The position numbers and the translations under genes were made by a program. This document shows, in pieces, positions 11,958 through 24,400 of a stretch of 64,000 bases of DNA. The notes beneath the pieces are model-generated. The model did no database searches, had not been told where the DNA came from, and saw only the letters and a program-made list of their open reading frames with translations. Positions within the stretch are counted from its first letter, which is position 1. Each line of letters opens with the position of its first letter. Origin of the DNA: Haliotis asinina (lineage: Eukaryota; Mollusca; Gastropoda; Lepetellida; Haliotidae). Location: positions 33,811,753-33,875,752 of the forward strand of contig NC_090290.1 in the NCBI RefSeq assembly GCF_037392515.1, given 5' to 3'.

Positions 11958-14900
11958 GTAAGTGTCAAGGAAGCCTTTGGTAACCTTGTGTGTATTTGTA
12001 TGAATATTAATTCTCCTTTTAGCCTCTTAAAATGTGAACAGTTTCTTTCACATTCATCGCTTTATTAAATATATACGACGTACCTATCAGTGCAGGTTCC
12101 TTATTAAGTGTGTCGGAAGTTTACCAAAGGATATATATATCGTTTGAAAAAAATCACATTGTATCAAATATCAAAAAATGAAACATGAAACGATGAATGA
12201 TATTAGTGGAATTTTTATATGACAGCAGTCATTTTGAGGAAGGAGTAACACCAAATTTCTTTTACGGTGTCACTTTCGGTTCGTTGCAAATGTGTGTTAA
12301 ATATATCCCAAGTAAGAAGGCTCTTATCGATAGACAGTTAAGGCGTTGGCTCTAGACTGTACAAAGCGTTTACCGGCCCCATGCACATACAAATATGCTA
12401 GTTATTCGTTTCACTTACAATGTAAGCGTTTTGATTATATTCTAATGTGCCTCGCTGTTAATATAAGAGCATAACTGTATTTATATTTTAAGTGCTTAGC
12501 GGCTGAACACCAGGTTTAAAAGCCAAGTTTCCATGGGGACTCTCGCTTATCACATTTTAATGCATAATCGATGCCAAATTTGAGCAAAATGTCTGTACAT
12601 TGACGTTGTTAATAGCTTCACTTAAGCAACTGTCGTGTTCGATTTAGGATAGGTATAATATCAGCAAAGGTCTGTATCTATCAATGCAGAACCTGTCTCA
12701 TCTGATTGCTTAAGTATTTCTCAAAGTTGCTAGAAAAAGTAATTAACTTGCAAGGAAATACAGCATGTTTTAAAAACACTGCATCAAATGTCCATACCAT
12801 TGCGTATAACGTATAGGTGGTCATCTGAAAGGAAATCATGAATATCATGAAAAATAAATTGTACATCTCATTTTAATTTTTCAACATGACCGTTTAAAAC
12901 CTTGTCGAAAATGTGTGGAATATTACATTGATTTTGATATGGACGTACAGTGCGATATGTGATTACATGTGACGTCTATTGGCATTTGTGTGCAGACACA
13001 TATTCGTTATGTTGATGGAGCTTTTTGTTAATTTTTATTTGATTATGGGATTTTGATTTAATAGTTAAATGGTATCATATGCAATAATCGCTTTTGTAAG
13101 AGAGTGGTTATGAAAGACTTAGGTAGTTCGTCTGATAATTATCTCTGCAAACCAAATGCCACAAGTAAAGAGGTTCGAATAAGACATTTTTGATGTTTTC
13201 ACAATTCAGTGATTTCTAAGTAATACCACACAGTGAGACAATTTCTCTCTTTAATCAGGTTTAACTGTAGGATGAATGCCACGTACAAAAACGTTCAATG
13301 CAATATTTACGACAGGAATTTTAACAGCATCGTGAAAAAATGCGATTTGAAAGATATAGATCAAGTGACTTAATTACTTGACTTAGCGGCACATATTTAC
13401 TCATTTATTCAGTAGTCAAAATTTCGAACCAAGAGAGTGAGTGAGTGAGTGAGTGAGTTTAGTTTTAATCCGTGCTCAGCAATATTCCAGCAATGGAGGT
13501 TGTCTGGAAATAATGGACCAGATAATCCAGTGATCAACAGCATGCGCATCGATCTATGCATGTGTCAACCAAGTCAGCAAGCCTGGCCACCCGATACCGT
13601 GCATATACCTGAACATTTGCTTACGACTGCATATACCTGAACATTTGCTGCGTGCGGCATTAAACAATAAACAATTGTTTCAGTACAACACACACTGTCT
13701 ATGTATCGGACATGACGAATGACGTATCCATACCCGACAAAACAAACAAATATATACTGCCGCTTTCCTCATGATTACTGTCCCCTTAAGTGTACTTCTG
13801 GAAAGGCCGTCGGTTAAAACCGAGTACTTTCCATTATTTAAAGAAATACAATTTTAAATTTTGATTTTTTTCGAACTATCTTTAGATGGTTTTGTGTTTG
13901 ATATATGAAAAGGCGAAACATTCTACGCATGACGCGTTGTTCGCTTTCCATAATTTATATTCCTAAGTAAGTTTCAAAGCTACTGTTTCTGAAAACTACC
14001 ACGACTCAATCGACATGACGAAATAGCACGATAAAATGTTATATACAAGTAAACGTATCGGAATCTATTTACAATTATACATTTCAGAATTATTTTGAGT
14101 TGTATTACGAATGTTTCTCGTGTTCCGATCGATATTTACTTACGATCATGACAGAATCAACTGACCACTTATAAATTAAACATGTGACTTATATGCAGGT
14201 CTGTAAGAAACCACATGTAATCTTAGGGAGTCCAATAATTCATCTTTCTTGTATCATTCGCAAGCCTCAGTTGGATCAGTTGAAATCATAAGTAATCAAC
14301 CTCAAGGATACCAGCAGAATGAATGGTTGGACTGATGGAAGGATGGTTGAACGGGTGGATGTTTACTATGGCACAAATAGTATTCTATTTATTTGTGGTC
14401 ATACAGTAAAGAAGCACGAATGGCTCACACCCACGGACACGAATGACATAATACTGCCAGCTGCGTAAGTCAAGGCCATTCACTGACACACGGTGGATTG
14501 CACCGTAAATGGTAAAAGTCAACTACGCATTAAAGACACTGACACAACGAAATCACTAGCAGTTAGTCAGCGATCCTTAGTTTGTAAAATGCCATCTCAT
14601 AATAGCCTTCATTTCAGATTAAACATTTGTGCAAACTTATCTGTTCACACGTCTCTGGTGAGACATGTTTAAATGTCTTGACTTGGCATAGGCTAGTCTT
14701 GTATATATTATTCCCATTCATAATAAGCCTATAAAGAATGTTTTTGAAAATATTTGGATAAGGTTAACATCGAATTCACTAACGTCTTTTAGAAGTTGGG
14801 CCAGTAAGGAAGGTTAACCAAATCAGTCTTCATGGGTGATCAACTCCATTGTTGTACAACAGCACTGGTTCGGTATAGATCCTTATACCGTTTTCAAGCA

Positions 14901-17900
14901 TGTATAATATACCGTTTTCATGCTTGAAAAAAGTCTCAAAACCGACGAGTCACCGTTGCACAAGAAAAAATGTTGATTATCCACAAAGATTTGCCATTCC
15001 TGTTGCTTAGAGTGCCTCTCAAACAGTTCAGGGATAACATTTATGTGGATCAACAACTTCTTTATTGCTCTGACAGCGATGTTTCGGTGTAGGTTCTAAC
15101 TGCCTTATCAAGGAACTAATGAACAGCATAGGGATAGAGAAGCTTTTTATAAGCGAGGAGATGTTTGTACGGTACAGTGTCTGAGGGATTAGAAAGCCAA
15201 ACACAATAACAGCACTTGGGCTTTCATAAAATCGTGAACAAGTGAGGCATGCACTATACACAAGGGGGCAGTGAAGTCTGTAGTATTGTTAAACGACCCC
15301 GTTACTGAAATCAGTGTTCACTCTAAGGTTAGCCTACTGCCTTGAGTCGCCATGTATGATACTATACAAGGGCATTAATTAAATAGGTTTAGAACGAGGT
15401 ATTTCAGTGGCAGATAAAATAGATGTAGTGGGTGCGATGTTTTAACGTTTACAATGTTCTCATATCAGTTGTTTATTATGTCATGTCCTGATTACGTCTG
15501 TCACAAAGAATGTTCTTTTTTTATGAAGCATTGGCGAGGAGATTATTTCTCTTTGTTTTCAAGTGTCAGCTGACAATTCAGTTTTTCAAAATATAAGCGT
15601 ATGTTTGGAAAGGTATCCATTACTCGAAGCTGTGACCAAGGATAGTGTGTAAGTTGGAGGTAGATGCTGATAAGGTGGGAATTTCGTACATCTCAGCACT
15701 ATCGATGGATGAATTCAGACAGATTAATGCTCTTTTTTACATATTTTGTTTCCGGGTGTATGTAGTGGTTTTCTTGGGGTATAGACATTGGAGTAACGTA
15801 ATGCTCAGTTTAAGCGTTCGCCTGTGAAGTCCAAGACCCGGGTTCCATACCCGCTTATCGGGTACTAATGTCCGGAGACCATTTCCGGTATCTCTCGTTG
15901 TGATATTGGTGGTATATTGTAAAGCGACATCCACACACTCCTAAATATCCTGTCCTGTGTGCCCATATAACCTCAAACGTGAAGGTCACGGAAACATATT
16001 TTGCGTCTGTAGAATATCACCCTGTCAGGCTGACCGTTGCAGTGTTACTGCCAAACCTTAAACAATTGTTTTAGGAACTCTGATTGCTTTGTTCTGAGAC
16101 AAAGAACTTCTCCATACTTGAAATGTACAATGGCTATCGCCTAACACCGACGTCAGGAACACACACCGTTTCTTCGTTTCACCAAACGTCATCGACGTAC
16201 ATCTCGTTCTGTTTTACTTCCACTTCAAGCTGTCGCGTGGTGTTACTAAAATGCTGACATTAAAGACCAACCCATTTACAAGAAAGCGACTTGATTTGGG
16301 GATACATCCATTTTTTTAGGCTGACGGATCAAGGTGAAATTAGATTAGTGATTTGCTAAGAATAGAGAATATCCTCATAGCCAATTTATTTGAGTACAAT
16401 GCATATTACGCAAATGCTTGGGCGTTGATCTGCGACTTATTTCCATACACGCCATAGCAGGGGGGCTTATCTGTTCATCAAATTGTTTCTGACCCAGCCG
16501 CTTTAACCTCAGGTTCAGCTATTTATTATTTCCCTACGGAACATCACTGCTGGAGAACAGTCTGTGCTTCATTTATATTGCCCGTTGATTTAGTTTGTAG
16601 TTCCATAGACAAATATTGGTTTCGAGTTATCACGTATCTTGATAGTTAAGAAAAGATGTCCAGAAGATCAAAGGAATATTGGAGTCGATACGACAAAGAT
16701 AACACATCGCAGTTTGGCGTTGCGTCGTAATCACGTGATGTAAGTACTGTGTGTAGAGAATTACCAAGGCTACAAATTATTTCCATTTGACTTTGAAATG
16801 TCACAACATATACAACAGTAGGACCAGAAAAGGACGACATTCTCTATTCTTGTTTTACAAAATGAATCATAACACTTACTACCATGAAGTCTATGTCTGA
16901 AATATCGTCATAGATATTGGTTGAGGTTGTCTAGGGTTCGGCTTGCATTGTCATATAAGGTCTGTTTGCGGTGAAAACCCAATGCGTGAATACCCACGTG
17001 ATCTTAATGTCTAGGATACTGTAAACATAAAAGGTCAACGTCTAAGAGTAACCACTTTTGACTATCCACCGCAGCAGATTCCATAAACAGTAAAAACATT
17101 ACGGCTTTGGGAAAGGCAGTTTGGAGGTTTTCATAAAATGGGTTGTCCATGAAGATCTGGGAAACAATAGATCTTCAGCAACCTATGCTTGCCACAAACG
17201 GCCACTACACTTGTCGTAAAATCGGGTGATCGGGTGGTCAGGCTCGCTGACTTGGTTGACACATATAATAGGTTCCCAATTGCGCAGATCGATGCTCATG
17301 CTCTTTGATCACTGGATTGTCTGGTCCAGCCTCGGGTATTTACAGACCACCGCCATATAGCTGGAATATTGCGTGCGGCGTAACATTTAACATGGAAAAA
17401 TTATCTTCACTGGAAATTGACTTTTTTCATTGAAAGATGTAAAAGTTTTCTTTATTATGAAAGAGGCAATGAAAACGATATGGTTTATTAAGGAAATTCA
17501 GATCGCAGAGGGAGGGCCTTCTGCGAACGCCTGTGCACACATGACCACTGAACAGTTTACCTCTGCAAATACCACAGCGTCACCTCTCATGTAGAAGTAA
17601 ATAATTAAATTGCCAGACGACTTGGGGCAATATCATCTTGACCTTATCAGTTATGGTTAATACGTCCTAGTGTGGAGATCTTTATAATCTGTTGTGCTGG
17701 ATGTTTGTTGGAATGGTGGATGTCGGTTGGTATGGTGACCTGTATTGTCTGTTGATGGTGGAGGTCGGTTGGTATGGTGACCTGTATTGTTTGTTGATGG
17801 CGGAGGTCGGTTGGTATGGTGACCTGTATTGTCTGTTGATGGTGGAGGTCGGTTGATATGGTGAGCTGTATAGTCTGTTGTTGATAGTGGTGGTTGGTTG

Positions 17901-20900
17901 GTGTGGTGAGCTGTACAGTCTGCTGTTGATGTGGTGGTTGGTGTGAGGAGCTGTATAGTCTGTTGTTAATGTGGTGGTTGGTATGGAGAGCTATATAATC
18001 TGCTGTGCTGGAGCTTGGATGGTATGGAGAGCTGCATAGCTGTTTTGTCTGTTGTGGTGCAGGTACCGATATATACATGTAGACAGTCACGTAGTCCTTC
18101 CAAACATCTATGCACACAGGTTATATTGCCGTATGTCTAGATTTATCAACACAGCAGACTCACATGAATGATCAGGACGGACAGAGAACGAAAATACATA
18201 AATATCCGCGAGTGTCTGTGTGTTGTGCCACGGATGAAGTACAGTCGGCAGTAGAAGCGCTGTGTAACTGCAGGATAATTGAGGTCAAATTAACATTTAC
18301 ATTTATCCATGCGTACTGGGGTTACGAAGTCACACCACTTCATAATTTCGACACCGTAATTGTCCATTTAGTTTGTGTTGCTTAATTATAAATGCATGTA
18401 TAAGTTCAAATGTTCAGTTAATGGTGACTCTGCCAGTGCTATGATTAGATCCTCCGAGCTTCAGAGCCTCCTCAAAATTATTCATGCCTATCCACATTTG
18501 CATTGATGGAGCGTTAGGGGCCTAATGAACAGAATAAAGTTATCATATGAATAGACAAATATCGGCCTCAGAAAAACTAACAGTGTTACATTCTAATTCG
18601 GCTTAGTTGTAACACGACTTCTGATTGGTCAATGCTATACGGTCACCATTTGAAAACCGACTCACCCAAACCTTTGAATGTATCCCAACACTATTGGGGC
18701 AACGCAATTTTTCAAGACATTGTCATTTGCAGAAGCCCCAGGTCAATTAACACACCTCTCTCGCGCACGAATGGAATTTGCGTTAAAAAGACAGAAGAGT
18801 ATAATAAATGTAGTTGTAAGATCAAACAGTTTACTCCCGAATGGTTGTTGACCCATCGCTGTTAGATCTTGGAACAAGAGTTATGGAGTGCGACCGGCTG
18901 TGACAGAACTCTTCATGGTCTGTCGGTAAGGAATCAGAAGACCATTATCATATGCAGCTGCCCGCTCATTAACCCGAGGGCTGTTTCATGTTAATTCCGT
19001 TCATTTTAACTGCAAATGATTTATTCATCATTGTCAGATTTAGTTCAAGGAGTGGTATGATTAACCTTTAACCTAGAGGAACGAGTTGAATTAGAACTGT
19101 ACTATGTTTGACGATTTGGGGACGCTTGGGCGATATAACTAAATTTGCGGCTATATAACCACCGGTATACGTCCTCAGTTCGTCAAACATAATACAGTTA
19201 TACAGTTATCCCCTAGTATCCCATACAAGTATATGCTAGTTATCTAAATGAAACGCCCAAAGCGTTTATTTCAGGAAATGTACTGTGAGTCAGTACAATA
19301 ACATATAAATGGCAATGGTTAAGCTCTGTTGGATTAGGTTTTCTAGTGATCCCCCAATTAACACAATGTCGTGTCGTCTGTATTTTACCGGTGAGCCATG
19401 ATAAGCAACTTACAATACATCATAATCCCATTTCATGTTTGCAATGTGAATTAATGGAGATTGTTTGAAAACACCAACAGCTTCCTACGATCATGGTAGA
19501 AAGAAAATTGTTTTGTTACTGTTTTGAGAGACACTTAGGTTTTATACAGTTTCTGCTAAACATGTGTCCTTTAGACTGTACCTATGGGATATATCCTTAC
19601 TGATGGCATATGTTGATTAATTCTACCTCTGACAGACATATCTACTATAGGCATGTTGGTCAGTTCTACCTGTGACAGACATACCTACTGTTGGCATGTT
19701 GGTCAGTTCTACCTGTGACAGACATACCTACTGCTGGCATGTTGGTCAGTTCTACCTGTGACAGACATACCTACTGTTGGCATGTTAGTCAGTTCTACCT
19801 GTGACAGATATGCCTACTGTTGACATGTTGATCATTTCTACATGTGAAACACAGGTAGATTATTTGCAATTGTAACAGACATGGATTCCATTGGCCTGTA
19901 GGTATCTATATAGCCGAAGTACTTCATCTGGCCTATAGATGCCCTCAGTATACCCTGTGTCTGGCTTCATGAGTGGGTATTTAAAACAAATGAAACAATA
20001 TTCGCTTAAGCATTGCATGCCAAGAAACCCACTCCACTTTTTGACGCATCCAGACGTGTTGGTCTGGGATGTATTATAAGATACTACTTTCTGATAAAGT
20101 AGACGTATACTTATGTTACTATATTCATTTGTAATTGAAAGACTGCACTGAATAACCATGGAATATATGCATATAAGATATTACCATTAAACTACCAGCT
20201 AAACCACCTCCCACAGAAGAAGGTTCAACAGCTCTCATCAGCTTGCTGCAGGGACAAGGGAGAAAGATACACATCATACGTTGCCTCAATCAGTTACAAC
20301 ATAGAAAAAAGTGATGAGAGTTATGTTCAACACCAGTTGGATTATATTCATCTCTTATAGAAAGCTTTTAATATAAATGCCAACTGAATCGTGGATAATT
20401 GGTTCGTCGATAGTGATACGTATCACCTGTCAGGCTGTTTTAGTCTTTGCAAAATGACTCGAGACTGTTTGATAATTTTTACATTACCAATATTACAACG
20501 AAACATGAATAACAAACGAAATCATGATGACTTAATGTGCTATTTGTGCACAGATTCGCGTAGTCGGATCAGTTTTATTTTGCTGTTTAGGTAATTTTCT
20601 GCACACTCGTCTACATTTGTTATATGTAGCTTCAACTTCATCGTTTAGTCTGTCTGTACGTCATAGGACATCAGCGCTATAGAATGGAACTGAAATGGAA
20701 AGCTAGGTACATATTGCGATGCAATCATGTTACACTTTTCGAGACTTCTATATTAAGAATTAATAATTTATGGCTATTTATTCCCTAAACCGTGTTCTGG
20801 GTGAATAAAGGGTGGTGGCTTACAGTGTCCTCTCACTGGTTATCTTGTTCTTACAGCATTCAGTGTTGTCAAACAACCCATATCATTTCCATCTGTTGGA

Positions 20901-21407
20901 TGGGCTGATAAGAAAGAGACTAATGGAGGCTTCCATAAAGCTTTGTGTTGTATGTGTACATTAAGAGCACATATACAAATCTGACGCATCAGTGATCGAT
21001 AGGGCTGCAAATCTGGAAACACAGAGACTTACTTGCGTACATGATTATGATAAAGGCCATTGGTCGGAATAGGGGGAGGGGGGGGACTTGATTGTGTAGA
21101 TTGATGCTTATGATGTCAATCACTACATTGTCTCGTCCCCAAACCCGGTATTTACACATATATTGCTGTGTGCAGGGGATACACTACGTTAAGAATCAGA
21201 GACCATTCTTATGCTTCGGAAACGGTTTTGACGCTTTCATGTTTGCAGAAAAAGAATCGATTATGTGATAGATAATTCGGCCGTGTTTGCAATGATTATT
21301 GTTTGAAAGGAAAGAACTACTCTTATTCAATAGATAGATTTCTACGAATCACCTATCTAAAACCGAATCCTTAAAAAAATCCCAAATTCAATTATTTCAC
21401 TTTAATT

Positions 21408-21439
<32 letters not shown>

Positions 21440-24400
21440 TCCATCCATCCATTCATGCTCCAGACCTGGACAGACCAGTCAGAACGATGGAGTTAATATA
21501 TCTGTTGCAAACTGTCTTCGAGGGACCAATGTCAACATGCACATGGTGTCATAAGATATCGCCCTGTTGTGTGAATTCCGCTACACAAGTGAAATTGCGT
21601 GCAGGTCGTCTACATGTCATCCACAACTTTCAGCACGTCATTTGAATCAGTGGTGTTGGGGACGTCGGCACTTGGGTAATCGACCCTGTGTTAATGTCAT
21701 GTTGCCTGACTAATCGAATTCAGAGACGTCTTAATGAAACATTTTACAGACGCTATCGGACATTGCGATCATTATGGGGGAGAGTCTACATGTGATGTGA
21801 CAACGACTGGCCAAACGACGCACCATATTATACATGCTTCTGACACGGGTCATTACTAAAGCAGCATCTTCGTTCCTGGTGCCACTTTCACAACGTGTTG
21901 GACAACATTTTATCTAATAATGCAAGTGTTCCTTGTTTCAGAACCATATTCCGCCAATAGCACAACATCCATGGCATAGGCAGACGTGGTGGCAAACTCC
22001 GACCGATATCGTTTGTGGCAGATATCATTGACACTGGCTGCTAAATGCTAATTTCGAATTTTGAGCCTGTTAACGACCGAGGCTGCCATCAACACATCAC
22101 ATTTGAAGTCATTAGATCTACTTGGCAATTCCCCGCAAACACGATCATATGATTTTCATATGGATGAGAAGATAAGTCTAAATGATTCTCACTTTTCACT
22201 TCTTGTTTTTCAAAGTTTTTTGCCCTGGAAATATAATTGTCTTTTTCTTTGCTCTGTCTATACGCCACCACCGTAGGAATTTCCTAACTCACACTAAAAA
22301 GGTCCTTCGGGGTTAAAAATTACTTTCTTATATCGTATCTGATGATCACTCTTACATTCTAATTACGTCTCAGTGGAATGTATTTCGAAACAGGGTACTG
22401 AGCAGTCTTATGAACATTTATTACTGGATATGATCTTGACTCTATCTTTCGGATTTTGGTTTGAGATAAAACTAAAGTGGAAGCTGTCGAAACCGGCACT
22501 CGTCGGGACTGAAGAAATAATGCAGTTTAGACAACGTGCCGGATTGTACAGCTGATGATAAATGTTCAAGCCACAGAGGGAACTGACAAGGCGTTGACAC
22601 CTTGCCGGACTGGACAGATGACGGTTTTGACAGCTTCCACTGTAAAACGAATTACTTACTCTGTTTCCATTGTTGCGTAAGTCATTTAACAAAGTTAAGT
22701 TTGTTAACACAGACAAGCATGCGATTGTCAAATTATTACTCTCAGTTATTATTAAGGTGCATTTAAATATTTCTTACGTTTGCTCATATACGATAGCAGT
22801 ATACAGAACACCTGTTGTGAGGTCTGGTTCTTCAGGAAAACCTTATTCAGTCAACCACCTATCTTTAATCTGTCGTACTTATACATGCTACGTCCCTTGG
22901 TCAGGTTTGGTACCCGTATACACCTCCATTATTGAAGCATCATTTCCGTATGTTCACAGTTCCTTATTGTCAGAAACCTGTAAGGGTCAATGTTAGAATG
23001 GGTCCACAGCATCCCATGCCTGGCAGAAGACGCGACTAACGGGATCGTATTCCATTTGAATGACCATCATGGTGCTGATCATTGGATAGTGTTGATCATT
23101 TTAGTTTGTCTGGTCCAGACGTGATTGTTTACAGAGAACCGACATTTATGTGGAATATTGTTGAGTGCGGTGTTAAACAACCATTAATCAATCTTTATAC
23201 TGCTACACAGCGGTGTTGCACCTGAATATGGTGTGCTTCAACAGTACATATAAGACTAAAACATCACAAATAGAATTGTAGAAAAAGAAGATGCTGTGTT
23301 GAGAGAGTCCATTTTATTTCCCAATATGTCGCTAGAAATTAGATCAAGTGCTTCTGAAAAACAGACCACATCAGATCTCAATACAGGGCACATTTTTTGT
23401 ATAACATAATCTTTGTCACTGCGTTCCAGAGCTACTTCTAGCTCCTTCGTTAGGGGAATACTGAATAGAGTTAAGCTCTATGAGTATAATTTATCTGTAT
23501 GGTTTAAAATCATTTAAATGCCTATATTATGACCAGACATCTTAAAGATGTTGTTTGCTGTACTCGATTAAACCATGCAGGATTCTGTCTGTCTGTCAAA
23601 GGCAGGGTTTGAACAACAGTGTTAGTACTGAAAGTGACTAGGTGAAGAGGTGTAAGGTTCAATATTTTGTACGGTAATTGACCTGGAAGCGTGGGAAGTT
23701 TGAAAAAGAATTGAATTAGATATTTAATGAATCTTGTTACAAACACCATAAACTCATCATCAACAACTACAACTTTGTGGGGATAATGCCGAAAAAACAA
23801 CAACAAAAACTACGTAATCGTTTAACTGCCAAATGACATTTGAACACTCAAGACAAAGATGAACAAGCTCGGCGATGCGTGGTGATATGATCTATACAGA
23901 CAGGATTAAGAACAATTAAGGTTTTGTATGGTGCTACTCGGGACATTTCACACGAAATTAAAAGAAACCTGACAAGCAATAGCGAAACGTCCTCGTGTTT
24001 CACGCGTTCATTACCAAATATCGAGACATTTACGATAAATATGGCGTCTGGTTACTGCTGAATTAGAGAAAAATATAACTGTAATTATATCTTTAGTTGG
24101 AATTGAAACTGATCCAATGCCAGACTAATCATAACAAATTGAAAATTGAATTTAAGACAAGGGTACTCTTGTGTACTGACACTTGAGAGCAGCCTGAAGA
24201 TGCCTTCCGTTAATTGACGCTTTTAAGGTGTTACCATCAAATGATGATATTGAATCATTGAATGAACAATTTTGAATTTTATCTCGTTTTACGAAGGAAA
24301 CAATATTCCGCTGATTTACTGGAAGAAACAAGAACAAATATCAGAACAAATGTATCGAAATATTAAAACCTTAGCTAATCCAATTTAAACTTTACTAATG

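Noticed and set aside
14930..14965. Hammerhead-ribozyme-like CGACGAGTC motif
   Set aside because: The second and third conserved core parts (GAAAC with closing stems) cannot be placed.
21475..22050. Possible decayed transposase
   Set aside because: Composition and a few residues (RAGR, RRL) hint at a Tc1 N-terminus, but no frame gives a run of matches long enough to claim.
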